A stretch of 64,000 nucleotides of DNA from CAVTPU01 sp963736695 (GTDB taxonomy: Bacteria; Actinomycetota; Actinomycetes; Mycobacteriales; Micromonosporaceae): NCBI GenBank assembly GCA_963736695.1, contig CAVTPU010000004.1, positions 2,418,001 through 2,482,000 of the forward strand. Direction: 5' to 3'. A program made the position numbers and the translations under genes. The notes beneath the pieces were generated by a model. The model was not told the origin of the DNA. It did not search any database and saw only the letters and a list, made by a program, of their open reading frames with translations. Of the stretch, positions 19,685 through 29,389 are shown in pieces; the first letter of the stretch is position 1, and the number at the start of each line of letters is the position of its first letter.

Positions 19685-20733
19685 ACCGACGATGGTTCGG
19701 CGGCGACTCGGGCGATCCACGTCGGCGGATCGGCGAGTTCGGCCAGGGACGGCAGAGTCTGGGGCGATCGCCAGACCTGGTTGAGTCCGGCCACGCCGAC
19801 CTCGTCGACCACGTCGGAGACGAACCGCCGACCATCGCGATATTGACGCATCTTCGCGTCGACCCCGATCAGTCGCCGCACGAGCCTCTGCACGCTGTTG
19901 CCGGACTCGCGCCGATGGTTGAACCGAGCCCGAATCTCCCGCACCGTCGGGATGATCCCCGGCCCGACCCCGTCCATGACGAACTCCGCGTGCCCCTCGA
20001 CCAGGGTCATCAACGCGGTGATCCGTTCCAGCACCTTCCGCTGCGCCGGAGTCTGCACCACGTCGATCAGCGAGGCCCCGTCGTCGGACCGCCGCACCGA
20101 CTCCGCTGCGGCGGCGAACCCGTCGCGCACCCGTCGGACGAGATCCCCCTGCGGTTCGCCGGCATCGACATAGGCCTCGACCTCGGCGAGAAAATGCGCG
20201 CGCAGCCACGGCACGGCGGTGAACTGAGCGCGGTGAGTGACCTCATGCAAGCAGACCCAGAGCCGGAAGTCGTCCGGTGCGACCCCCAACCGCCGCTCGA
20301 TATCGACGATGTTGGGCGCCACCAACAACAATCGGCCGGGGTCGGCGCCGAAGACGTCGAATTGGCCCAGCACTCGCCCGGAGAGAAAGGCGAGCACCGT
20401 GCCCGCCTGCACGCCGGCGGCTCGGGCGCCGAGCGCCTCGGCCAACGGCCCCGGGGGCCGAGGCGCAGCGACGCGGTCGAGCAGCGGAGCGATGACCCGC
20501 CGCAGCCCCGCGATGTTGGCCAGCGCCCAGTCCCGACGGTCGACGACGATGGTCGGGGCGCTGCCCTCGCCCACGAGGCCGCTGAACTCTCGCACGTGGT
20601 CGGCGGCACGGTCGGCGCAGTCACGCAGTTGGGCCACCGCGTGCGCCGCCTCGCCCGGGGTGACCGACGGCCCGGTCTTGCCCAGAGCGGCGGCCGTCGA
20701 CGCCGCGAGATCCCAATCGACGAACTGCGCCAT
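19681..20733 (-). CDS. Zinc-dependent metalloprotease (zincin), DUF2342/F420-associated family
   Basis: The ATG at 20733 begins MAQFVDWDLAASTAAALGKT and gives 350 residues. The zinc-binding HEVTH sits at residues 163-167 and a downstream EGHAEFVMD supplies a plausible third ligand. LLLVAPNIVDIERRLGV precedes the motif. This family is annotated as zinc-dependent metalloprotease or coenzyme F420 biosynthesis-associated; the substrate is unknown. It lies between dacB and tilS as in M. tuberculosis (Rv3626c). A longer N-terminal extension is open but lacks conservation. Confidence 0.87.
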   Translation of the reverse strand: MAQFVDWDLAASTAAALGKTGPSVTPGEAAHAVAQLRDCADRAADHVREFSGLVGEGSAPTIVVDRRDWALANIAGLRRVIAPLLDRVAAPRPPGPLAEALGARAAGVQAGTVLAFLSGRVLGQFDVFGADPGRLLLVAPNIVDIERRLGVAPDDFRLWVCLHEVTHRAQFTAVPWLRAHFLAEVEAYVDAGEPQGDLVRRVRDGFAAAAESVRRSDDGASLIDVVQTPAQRKVLERITALMTLVEGHAEFVMDGVGPGIIPTVREIRARFNHRRESGNSVQRLVRRLIGVDAKMRQYRDGRRFVSDVVDEVGVAGLNQVWRSPQTLPSLAELADPPTWIARVAAEPSSV

Positions 20734-20798
20734 GCGCCCACCGTACCCGTCTGTGTGACATAGGCGGTGTGCGTGCGGCGGGCGCGACACCACCCGGA

Positions 20799-23303
20799 TT
20801 ATTGGCAGCCGCACGCGGCGACGGCCGCGGCGACCCGGTCGAGCGCGTGTTCGGCGTCGGACTCGTTGGGTGTCGCGTCGGCGACCAACGCGAAGGCGAG
20901 CAGCCGTCCATCTGCGTCGAGGACGAGCCCGGCGAGGGCGTTGACCCCGTCGAGGGTTCCGGTCTTGGCCCTGACCACGCCGGCGGCGGCGTGGGCGTCG
21001 GGGCCGGCCGATGTCCGGAACCGATCGGCGAGGGTGCCCGAATAGGCGGCGACCGGCAGCCCCGAGAGCACAGACCGCAGGGTGAAACGATCGTTCGAAC
21101 CCGCTGCGGTGATGATCGCCGTCAGCATGCGGGCGCTGACCTTGTTGAGGTGTGACATGCCGCTGCCGTCGACGAGGCCGAACTCGTCGGTGGGAATTTC
21201 CAGATCGCGCAGCGCGTCACGGGTGGCGTCCGCGCTCGTCTGGAAACTCGCCGTCGGCGAGTGCGCGAGTGCGACCTGCCGGAATAGTGCTTCGGCGATG
21301 ACGTTGTCGCTGTCGCTCAGCATGATCTCGACGAGGCGGGACAATGGTGGCGAGTTGACCTCACCCAGTTGCTGGGCGCCCTGTTGGGCGGTGCCCTGGC
21401 TCACGGCGCTCGCCGGCAGCCCGAGGGCCTTGGCGAAGAGCTGACCGGCGGCGACGTCCGGCTGACCGTGTCGGGCCGAGGGTGAACCGGTTTTGCGGGG
21501 GTTGCGGCGAGCGCCATCGGTCATGAGCGCGGTGACGTGGGCGACGAATCCGCCGTTGAGGTCGATGGGATTCCAACCCGGCCCGGTGGTTGACCCCTCA
21601 TAGAGTGAGGTATCGATGATGACCCGCTGGGGTGCCACGTCGCCGCTGGCTTTGAGCACTTGGGCGGCGAGTCGGTCGAGCCGCGCCGCGCCGGGGTAGG
21701 TGCCGGTGGCGCCTGCGGCGAGGGTGGGGTCCCCGCCGCCGACCAGCACGACCTCACCGGGCTCGGATCCAGCGACCACACGGGTTGGGATGCGATAGTC
21801 GGGACCGCGGGCATGCAACACCGCGGCGGCCGTGACGAGCTTGGCGGTGGAGGCCGGGGTCGCCGGCATGGCGGACCCATGATCGAGGAGCTGCTCGCCG
21901 GTCGCGACATCGACGACCGATGCCGCGACCCGGGGCCCGAGATGACTGTCGGCGAGCGGGCCGGCGAGCACTGCGGCGAGCGATGCCGCGCTCGGCACGG
22001 GTCGGTCGGATGCGATCGGTGTGAGCACCGGCACGCCGGCGCCCGACTGATCGCCGGCCAACCAACGCGGCTTCGTCGGCTGGACCATCTCAGCGGTGCC
22101 GGCGCCGCCGGCGACGGCAAGCACTGCGAGCACGAGACACCCGGCGATCGTGATGCCCGGCCTGCGACGCCGTCTGGCGATCGGCTCGGGTTCGGATCGG
22201 CGACGTGGTTGGCGCTGCGGCTCGTCATAACCATCCCACCGGCTTCGACCGTCGGTGGGCACGACATGTGTGGAGCGGCGAGGCGCAGTGTCGGGCAGTG
22301 CCATCGCCCGACCGACCGGATTGGCCGGTGGGTGCCGTGGTCCGGCTGGGGGCTCCACCGTTCGTGGTGACGAGGTCGGCCCGGCCGGTTGCGCCGGACG
22401 GGTGGGCGGATGAACGACAGGCGGCTGCGCGACGGTCGGCTGGGCCGGACGGGCGCCATGGGCGGGGCTGCCTGCGGGCGAACTAGTCACCGGCCGGGTC
22501 GGCGGTGCCGCTCCGCCCGATGGTGGTGCGGTCGGTGGGCGGTGTGGCGTCGTCGGTGGTGTCATCGGCGGCGCGGCGGCACTTGATGTCGACGGGCCCA
22601 GTGCCGGTGAATTCGTTGACGGGCCGGGCGGGCGGACCGACGGGGTGGGCGTCGTGAGGCGCGGCGGCCGGCCGACGGTCGGCGGCGTGGCTGGGGCAGC
22701 CCCACCGGTCGAGCCGGTCGTCCCTGGCACGACCGGAACCGCTGGCGTTGCTGACGGGCCGCTCGGTGCCGCACTGCTCGGAGGCGGACCGGAGAGTGAC
22801 GGGCCGGGACGCGTCGCCGGACTTGAGAGGGCCGGGCCGGAGGTCGGCTCGTCTGCGGGCCCATCCGCCTCCGGCGGCTCCTCCGGCGCGGATTCGGCCG
22901 GCTTCTTCTTCGGTTTCTTCGGCGCGACCAGCCGGTCGAGGAAGCTCTGCTTCGCGGGAATGACCGGAATGACGGGAAGCACCACGTGGATGGGCTCGAG
23001 GGGCGTCTCCACCTCGGGGACGCTGGCGCGCGCCTTCGCCGCACCGGCGTCGGCGGGTGCGACGACTCCGGTGCCGGGGCGCACCACGTCAGTGCCGGGG
23101 CGCACGACGCCCGTACCAGGTCGATCTGCCTCGGCGCCAGGGCGCACGACGCCAGCGTTGGGTCGCACAACACCGGTCCCGGGTCGGATCACGCCGGTGT
23201 CGTCACCGCCGAAGTCGCCCGCGGCGCTGGCGGATCCGACCTGGCTGGTCGATTCGTCCGCCGCGTCACCGGTGTCGTCCGAGTGTGTTTCTGATCGCGC
23301 CAC
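20799..23303 (-). CDS. dacB: D-alanyl-D-alanine carboxypeptidase/endopeptidase, PBP4 family S13, with long low-complexity N-terminus
   Basis: This encodes 834 residues. The first ~385 are cytoplasmic and Pro/Ser/Arg-rich. They include tandem units of the VVRPGTG kind (about residues 40-80), a KPKKKP cluster and RPAQP-type repeats. One membrane helix follows (about 390-410; GCLVLAVLAVAGGAG), then the S13 domain outside the cell. Catalytic motifs are SxxK in PASTAKLVTAAA, SxN in LSDSDNVIAEAL and KTG in VRAKTGTLDGV. It trims peptidoglycan stem peptides. The intracellular tail is much longer than in most PBP4 proteins. It is divergent from ppa. Confidence 0.9.
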   Translation of the reverse strand: MARSETHSDDTGDAADESTSQVGSASAAGDFGGDDTGVIRPGTGVVRPNAGVVRPGAEADRPGTGVVRPGTDVVRPGTGVVAPADAGAAKARASVPEVETPLEPIHVVLPVIPVIPAKQSFLDRLVAPKKPKKKPAESAPEEPPEADGPADEPTSGPALSSPATRPGPSLSGPPPSSAAPSGPSATPAVPVVPGTTGSTGGAAPATPPTVGRPPRLTTPTPSVRPPGPSTNSPALGPSTSSAAAPPMTPPTTPHRPPTAPPSGGAAPPTRPVTSSPAGSPAHGARPAQPTVAQPPVVHPPTRPAQPAGPTSSPRTVEPPAGPRHPPANPVGRAMALPDTAPRRSTHVVPTDGRSRWDGYDEPQRQPRRRSEPEPIARRRRRPGITIAGCLVLAVLAVAGGAGTAEMVQPTKPRWLAGDQSGAGVPVLTPIASDRPVPSAASLAAVLAGPLADSHLGPRVAASVVDVATGEQLLDHGSAMPATPASTAKLVTAAAVLHARGPDYRIPTRVVAGSEPGEVVLVGGGDPTLAAGATGTYPGAARLDRLAAQVLKASGDVAPQRVIIDTSLYEGSTTGPGWNPIDLNGGFVAHVTALMTDGARRNPRKTGSPSARHGQPDVAAGQLFAKALGLPASAVSQGTAQQGAQQLGEVNSPPLSRLVEIMLSDSDNVIAEALFRQVALAHSPTASFQTSADATRDALRDLEIPTDEFGLVDGSGMSHLNKVSARMLTAIITAAGSNDRFTLRSVLSGLPVAAYSGTLADRFRTSAGPDAHAAAGVVRAKTGTLDGVNALAGLVLDADGRLLAFALVADATPNESDAEHALDRVAAAVAACGCQ

Positions 23304-23381
23304 CGGCCCTCCTCCGCTCGCAGTCTTCGAGCGTAGGCGACACTAGCGGCAAACCTCGAAACGCCCACAAGGAGTTGCCCG

Positions 23382-23894
23382 ATGTTGTCGTTCGATGTCA
23401 CCGTGGAGATCCCCAAGGGCCACCGCAACAAGTACGAAGTCGATCACAAGACCGGCCGGATCCGGCTGGATCGCACGCTGTTCACCGCCACCCAATACCC
23501 CGCTGACTACGGCTTCATCGAGGGCACCCTCGGCGACGACGGTGATCCGCTCGACGCTCTTGTGCTGGTCCAAGAACCAACCTTCCCCGGCTGTCTGATC
23601 CACTGCCGGGCGATCGGCATGTTCCGGATGCGCGACGAGAAGGGCGGAGACGACAAGGTGCTGTGTGTGCCCGCCGATGATCCCCGGCAGGCGCACCTGC
23701 GAGATATCCACAACTTGGCGCAATTCGACCTCGCCGAGATCCAGCACTTCTTCGAAGTATATAAAGACCTCGAACCGGGCAAAAGCGTCGAAGGCGCCAC
23801 GTGGGTTGGCCGCAAGGAGGCCGAGGTCGAGATCGCGCTCTCTCGGCAACGTCTCGCCGACGCGGGCGAGACCGGCCACGACGCCGAGCACTGA
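23382..23894 (+). CDS. ppa: Inorganic pyrophosphatase, family I
   Basis: Ppa hydrolyses pyrophosphate in the cytoplasm and drives biosynthetic reactions. The 170-residue product has EIPKGHRNKYEVD, ADYGFIEGTLGDDGDPLDAL with the metal-binding Asp cluster, and the VPADDP signature, then a tail with GRKEAEVEI. The ATG at 23382 is preceded by AAGGAG. It is divergent from dacB with 78 bp between, the arrangement seen in mycobacteria. Confidence 0.95.
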   Translation: MLSFDVTVEIPKGHRNKYEVDHKTGRIRLDRTLFTATQYPADYGFIEGTLGDDGDPLDALVLVQEPTFPGCLIHCRAIGMFRMRDEKGGDDKVLCVPADDPRQAHLRDIHNLAQFDLAEIQHFFEVYKDLEPGKSVEGATWVGRKEAEVEIALSRQRLADAGETGHDAEH

Positions 23895-23942
23895 GCCTGG
23901 CGCCACGGCCGACCGCGTCCCGGTCTGCGTTGGACGGCTCCG

Positions 23943-25334
23943 TTAACTGCTGACGCCCTGAGCCCACCGATAGAGGTCGAGCACCGCGAACGCCACCGGA
24001 ATCAGCGCGATCAACGTCACCACGTCAGCCGCGTCGGCGAGGCGCCCCAGATAGGGGGACGGACTCCGGTTGTCGGAGCGGCGGGTGGCGACGGCGAAGA
24101 AGATCAACGAAGTGAACGCGAGCGCGGCGACCCCGATGAGCGCCGCCGCCGGCCCGGCCGGGCTCGCTGACCGGGCCACCGCCAGCGACAAACCGATCAC
24201 CCCGGCGGTGAGCACCGGCAGCCGGGTGGAGAGCGCGGGAAACAACCGGGACCTCAGAACCAACGCGCCCGCGGCCAATCCCGCGAGCAGACGGTCGGTC
24301 CACCCGACGGCGGAGCTGAGCACCACGACCCCGCCGAAGACCAGTGCCGACACCGCCCAGAGGGTCCCCGCGAGAAGGTCCTCGGCCCGCGTCACGGCAG
24401 CCCGCACCTGGGCGGCCGACGGCCGCGCCTCGGCGGCGATGACCGACGGGTCGGCGGAGACCACGGGCACCGGCAACCGGCCCAGCCGGGTGGCGAGGTG
24501 TGGGATGAGATTGATGCCCGCGACCGAGCCGATCACGACGATCGCGGCCGCGCCCGACGGGGTGAGTGCGAAGGCGAGCAGCGCCGCCACCACTCCGCCG
24601 GCTCCGGTCAGCGCCGCAGCGACGAAGAACCGTCGTCCGACACCGATACCGATCATCGCGGCGACCGCCGTGAGCAGCACCGCAGCCGCCGCGATGAGCA
24701 GATGATCGGCGCCGACCCGGCTCGGACCGCCGGCGAGGAAGAGCCCGGCGACCGCCGCATAGGGCAGGGCCGCGCCGCCCGCTGCCGCGCCAGCGGCCCC
24801 GTCGCCCCAGGCCCGCGAGATCAGCACCCCCGAGGCGAGCAGGACGACCGCGAGCCCGGCCGCGACCAGCCCGGCCGCACCGGCGGTGGGGCTCGCGACG
24901 AGCAGCGTCACCAGTCCCGCCATCAATGTGACGGCTCCGGTCGCCAGGCTCGCAACCCGACTGGTGGGCTGATCCCAGACTCGGCCCTGCTCACGCGCCG
25001 TCGCCGCGATCTGTTCCACCACGTCGTCATAGTCGGGCTCCGGCCAGGCCAGGTGCCCGGGCACGAGATAGAGCACGTCGCCGTCGCGGACGTCCTGGTG
25101 TGCCAGGGCATGCTCGGCGGCGAGTGGCCGTCCGTCGGAACGGCGCAGCAACCATCCGCCCGGAGGTGCGGCGGTCTCCGGTTCGCCCTCGCCGGACCGG
25201 AGCACGATGTCGGGCAAAAACTCGGCGAGCGGCAGTTGGCGGGGCAGGCACAAGTCGACTCGGCGGCGGGGCGCCCGGATCGTCACGCGGGTCAGCCCGC
25301 TGGTAGGGGAGGACACGGGGACCAGACGTATCAC
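23943..25334 (-). CDS. eccD: Type VII secretion integral membrane protein EccD
   Basis: The GTG at 25334 gives 463 residues. An N-terminal ubiquitin-like domain (residues 5-95; LTRVTIRAPRRRVDLCLPRQ, then LPDIVLRSGEGE) is followed by about eleven hydrophobic helices from residue 130 to the end, with the typical linker containing VVSADPSVIAAEARPS between the first and second helix groups. This is the layout of EccD, the channel protein of ESX secretion systems. It is divergent from eccC with 82 bp between starts, so the two may share a control region. No EsxA/EsxB, EccB, EccE or mycosin gene is seen in the window. Confidence 0.88.
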   Translation of the reverse strand: MIRLVPVSSPTSGLTRVTIRAPRRRVDLCLPRQLPLAEFLPDIVLRSGEGEPETAAPPGGWLLRRSDGRPLAAEHALAHQDVRDGDVLYLVPGHLAWPEPDYDDVVEQIAATAREQGRVWDQPTSRVASLATGAVTLMAGLVTLLVASPTAGAAGLVAAGLAVVLLASGVLISRAWGDGAAGAAAGGAALPYAAVAGLFLAGGPSRVGADHLLIAAAAVLLTAVAAMIGIGVGRRFFVAAALTGAGGVVAALLAFALTPSGAAAIVVIGSVAGINLIPHLATRLGRLPVPVVSADPSVIAAEARPSAAQVRAAVTRAEDLLAGTLWAVSALVFGGVVVLSSAVGWTDRLLAGLAAGALVLRSRLFPALSTRLPVLTAGVIGLSLAVARSASPAGPAAALIGVAALAFTSLIFFAVATRRSDNRSPSPYLGRLADAADVVTLIALIPVAFAVLDLYRWAQGVSS

Positions 25335-25416
25335 AGATTGGGTGCGGCACCCAACTCCGGCCGGCGGCATAGCCCACCGACGACCGCCTCGGGTCCGATC
25401 ACTACCATCGATCGGC

Positions 25417-28400
25417 GTGGAGCCCGAGGCGATTTCCCGCACGGCCCGCCGGCCGGCACCCCCACTGCCCACCGGTGAACTGTCCCTCGACCCGCCGCCG
25501 GCGATCCCCGCCGCAGCGGGAAACCGTTGGCGGCAGGCGCTCACCGTGATGCCGATGCTCGCCGGCACGGTCGCCACCGCCATGATGTTCGGCGGGCGGG
25601 AGGGGTCCGGGGCCTATACCTATGTCGTGGGGGGCATCTTTGGGCTCTCCACCCTCGGCATGCTCGCGACGACGTGGAGCAGCGGCGGCGGCCCCGGCAA
25701 GAACGAACTCATCGCGGCGCGAGGCGACTACCTTCGCTATCTGGGCGGCATGCGACACCGGGTGCGCTCGGTCATCGCCGATCAACGCGCCGCCCTCGCC
25801 TATCGCCATCCGGCGCCGGAGTCACTGTGGGGCGAGATCCTTGGACCACGGGTGTGGGAGCGACGCTCCGGCGACACCGACTTCGCGGTCGTCCGGGTCG
25901 GGGCCGGCCCACAATCTCTCGCGACCCCGCTCGTGGCGCCCACGATCGACCCCACCGTCGATCTGGAACCCGTCACGGCCGGCGCGCTCAGACGGTTCCT
26001 CGACACCTATTCGATCGTCTCGGACCTGCCGGTCTGCATAGCGCTCAGCGCGTTTCACCACGTGGTGCTCGCCGACCGCGACGGCCTCGGCGCCCGTGGT
26101 TTGGCCCGTGCCATGCTGTGCCAGTTGGCCACTTTTCACCCGCCCCGGGACTTGGTCATCATCGCGTGGGTCGCTCCCGCCCGACGCCGCGACTGGGACT
26201 GGCTCAAGTGGCTGCCCCACGTGCTGCACCCTCGGGACAGCGACGCGCTCGGCCCCCGCCGCTTGGTGGCCGACTCCGCCGCCGACCTCGATCAGCTGCT
26301 TCGCGACATCGTCGACTCACGGCCGATCCCGGCCCCGACACAGACCCCACGGTTCGGCGAGCCGCTGGCCGGAGGCCGCCGTTCCGCCGCAGGCACCGGC
26401 CTCCACGTCGTCGTGGTAGTCGACACCGACGCGGAGACGGACAACGGCACGCCTGCGGCGAGTGGAGCGCTGACCGTGCTGCGGGTGCACACCGCTCCGG
26501 CGGCCCCGCAGACGCCGACCGACCGGGACACGCTCGTGCTCAGCCGCGGCCCCACCGGCGATCTCACAAGTTCCACCGCGGAAGAACAGGTTCGGGTCGG
26601 CCGGTCCGACTCCCTCACCATCGTGGAGGCAGAGGCCCTGGCCCGGCGGCTCGCCCATCGACAGACGCACGACGACGCCGAACCGGCCCAACCGGTGATC
26701 AACAGTCGAGACCTCACCACGGTGCTCCGCGCCGCCCTCGCCGGACCGGTGGGTTGCGAGCCTGGGGCGGCCCGTCGGGTCCCCAACGATCTGCTGCGCA
26801 CCCCCATCGGCCGCGACCCGCAGGGCGCGGTGGTGGAGCTCGACATCAAAGAGGCCGCGCAATCGGGCATGGGCCCGCACGGGCTCATCGTCGGGGCGAC
26901 CGGATCGGGCAAGTCGGAACTGCTGCGCACCCTGGTGCTCGGCCTCGCCGCGACCCACTCATCTGAGGCGCTCAACTGCGTGCTCATCGACTTCAAGGGT
27001 GGGGCCACCTTCGCCAGCCTGGACCGGCTTCCCCACACCTCGGCGGTGATCACAAACCTCGCCGACGAGCTTCCCCTCGTCGACCGCATGAGCGAGGCGC
27101 TCACGGGCGAACTGACCCGCCGTCAGGAACTGTTGCGCCGGGCCGGCAACGTCGCGTCGGTGCGCGACTATGACAAGGCCCGCGCGGCCGGAGCCAACCT
27201 GCCGCCGATCCCCGCGTTGCTCGTCGTCTGCGACGAATTCACCGAACTGCTCACCGCCAAACCGGAGTTCATTGACCTGTTCCTCCAAATGGGACGGTTG
27301 GGCCGCTCGCTGGCGATCCACCTGTTGCTCGCGACGCAACGCCTTGAGGAAGGACGGCTGCGCGGCCTGGAGTCACACCTGTCCTATCGAATCGCTTTGC
27401 GGACCTTCACCAGCACCGAGTCGCGCATCGTGCTCGGCGTCGCCGACGCGGCCGAACTGCCACGCGAACCCGGCCACGGTTTCCTGCGCATCGGCACCGG
27501 AGGACTGCAACGGTTCACCACCACCTATGTCTCCGGACCGGCCGAGGCGACCGCTGACGTCTCCCCCGACTCCGCCGCGCTCGGGGTTCGGCAATACACG
27601 ACCCACCATGTCCCGGTCGCCCGGCGCGTCGAGTCGTCAGCGAGCAGACCCGATTCGGCGGGTGGCGGGCGCACCCTCTTCGACACCGTCATCGACCGAC
27701 TCGCGGACTCCGGGCCGGCCGCCCATCAGGTGTGGCTTCCACCGCTGACCGACTCGCCCGACCTCGCCGACCTGATCGGCCCGCTCACCCACGACCCGGC
27801 CGCCGGGCTCACCACGGCCGACGTGGCCCGACGTGGCCGTCTGCGGGTGCCGATCGCGACTGTCGACAAACCGGCCGAACAGCGACGCGATGTGGCGTGG
27901 CTCGATCTCTCCGGCGCGGCAGGGCATGTCGCGATCGTCGGCAATCCGCAGTCGGGCAAGTCGACTGCGGTCCGGTCGCTGCTCACGTCGCTCGCCGTGA
28001 CCCATACCCCGGCCGCGGCGCGGTTCTATTGTCTCGACTTCGGTGGCGGATCGCTCTCGGCGCTGCGCGACTTTCCGCATGTCGGTTCGGTCGCCGGTCG
28101 GGCCGATCCGGCGTTGGTGCGACGGACCGTGGGCGAGATCGCCACCCTGCTCGCCGACCGGGAACACGAGTTCGCCGCCCGCGGCATCGCGTCGGCCGAC
28201 GCGTTGCGCGGGCCCGACGCGTCGGCCGACCCGACCCTGCGCGGCGACGTGTTTCTCGTCATCGACGGGTGGAGCACCGTGCGGGCCGAGTTCGACGACC
28301 TCGAGGCGGTCGTGCTCGACATCGCCAACCGGGGGCTCAGTTATGGCATTCACCTCATCGTGACCTCGACGCGGTGGAGTGATCTGCGCTCGGCGCGGGA

Positions 28401-29385
28401 CCTGTTCGGGTCCCATGTGGAGCTTCGCCTCGGCGACCCCGCCGACTCGGCGATCGACCGGCGAAGAGCCGCGAACGTGCCTCGCGACGCGCCCGGGCGC
28501 GGCCTCGACCAGCGTGGCCTGCACCTGTTGGTGGCGTTGCCCCAACATGACGGCCGACAAAGCGCGGACCTGGGTCGGGCGCTCGCCGCCGCATGGCTGT
28601 CGGATCCCGTCCCGCCGGTGCGAATGCTGCCAGCACTGCTCCCGTACCAGTCGATTCTTGATTCGTCCTCGATGCCGATCGGGTCGGGCAGCGCCCTGCC
28701 TATCGGGATCGCGGAGGCCGACCTGCGGCCGGTGCTGCTCGACCTCGGCAGCGACCCGCACCTCATCGCGTTCGGTGACAGCGAGTGTGGCAAGTCGTCG
28801 CTGTTGCGCGGCATCGCGGAGTCCATCATGCGGCGGTTCACCCCCGACCAGGCCCGCATTGTGCTCGTCGACTATCGGCGCAGCCTGCTCGGCGTGGTCG
28901 CCACCGACCATCTCATCGGCTACGGCACCACCGCCGAAACCACCGCGCCACTCATCTCCGCGGTCGGATCACACATGGACCGCCGCCTGCCCGGCCCCGA
29001 GGTCACGCCCGAACAGCTACGCACCCGTTCATGGTGGAACGGGCCGGAACTGTTCGTGCTCGTCGACGACTACGACCTCGTCGCGTCGGGCTCCACCAAC
29101 CCACTCCTGCCGCTGCGGGATCACCTCGCTCAGGCCCGCGACGTCGGCCTGCACCTGATCGTGACCCGACGCGCGGGCGGTGCCAGCCGGGCGCTCTATG
29201 AGCCGCTCCTGCAACGCATGCGCGAACTCGGCGCGCCGGTGCTGGTCATGTCCGGAGATCGAGACGAGGGCCCGCTTGTCGGCAACCTGCGACCCGGTCC
29301 GCAACCGCCGGGCCGTGGGTGGTTGGCCAACCGCAAAGATGGGGTACGCCTGATTCAGCTCGCCTATTGCGAACCGGTGACCTGA
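25417..29385 (+). CDS. eccC: Type VII secretion ATPase EccC (fused EccCa/EccCb)
   Basis: The GTG at 25417 gives 1,322 residues in one unbroken frame. Two membrane helices (about 38-60 and 68-85) are followed by three FtsK/SpoIIIE ATPase domains. Walker A motifs are GATGSGKSE (about residue 495), GNPQSGKST (about 847) and GDSECGKSS (about 1,123). A DEFTELL Walker B follows the first. This is the motor of ESX secretion with EccCa and EccCb in one chain, as is usual outside slow-growing mycobacterial ESX-1. In hand counting, 12 of 17 Tyr codons are TAT. Confidence 0.93.
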   Translation: MEPEAISRTARRPAPPLPTGELSLDPPPAIPAAAGNRWRQALTVMPMLAGTVATAMMFGGREGSGAYTYVVGGIFGLSTLGMLATTWSSGGGPGKNELIAARGDYLRYLGGMRHRVRSVIADQRAALAYRHPAPESLWGEILGPRVWERRSGDTDFAVVRVGAGPQSLATPLVAPTIDPTVDLEPVTAGALRRFLDTYSIVSDLPVCIALSAFHHVVLADRDGLGARGLARAMLCQLATFHPPRDLVIIAWVAPARRRDWDWLKWLPHVLHPRDSDALGPRRLVADSAADLDQLLRDIVDSRPIPAPTQTPRFGEPLAGGRRSAAGTGLHVVVVVDTDAETDNGTPAASGALTVLRVHTAPAAPQTPTDRDTLVLSRGPTGDLTSSTAEEQVRVGRSDSLTIVEAEALARRLAHRQTHDDAEPAQPVINSRDLTTVLRAALAGPVGCEPGAARRVPNDLLRTPIGRDPQGAVVELDIKEAAQSGMGPHGLIVGATGSGKSELLRTLVLGLAATHSSEALNCVLIDFKGGATFASLDRLPHTSAVITNLADELPLVDRMSEALTGELTRRQELLRRAGNVASVRDYDKARAAGANLPPIPALLVVCDEFTELLTAKPEFIDLFLQMGRLGRSLAIHLLLATQRLEEGRLRGLESHLSYRIALRTFTSTESRIVLGVADAAELPREPGHGFLRIGTGGLQRFTTTYVSGPAEATADVSPDSAALGVRQYTTHHVPVARRVESSASRPDSAGGGRTLFDTVIDRLADSGPAAHQVWLPPLTDSPDLADLIGPLTHDPAAGLTTADVARRGRLRVPIATVDKPAEQRRDVAWLDLSGAAGHVAIVGNPQSGKSTAVRSLLTSLAVTHTPAAARFYCLDFGGGSLSALRDFPHVGSVAGRADPALVRRTVGEIATLLADREHEFAARGIASADALRGPDASADPTLRGDVFLVIDGWSTVRAEFDDLEAVVLDIANRGLSYGIHLIVTSTRWSDLRSARDLFGSHVELRLGDPADSAIDRRRAANVPRDAPGRGLDQRGLHLLVALPQHDGRQSADLGRALAAAWLSDPVPPVRMLPALLPYQSILDSSSMPIGSGSALPIGIAEADLRPVLLDLGSDPHLIAFGDSECGKSSLLRGIAESIMRRFTPDQARIVLVDYRRSLLGVVATDHLIGYGTTAETTAPLISAVGSHMDRRLPGPEVTPEQLRTRSWWNGPELFVLVDDYDLVASGSTNPLLPLRDHLAQARDVGLHLIVTRRAGGASRALYEPLLQRMRELGAPVLVMSGDRDEGPLVGNLRPGPQPPGRGWLANRKDGVRLIQLAYCEPVT

Positions 29386-29389
29386 ACGG

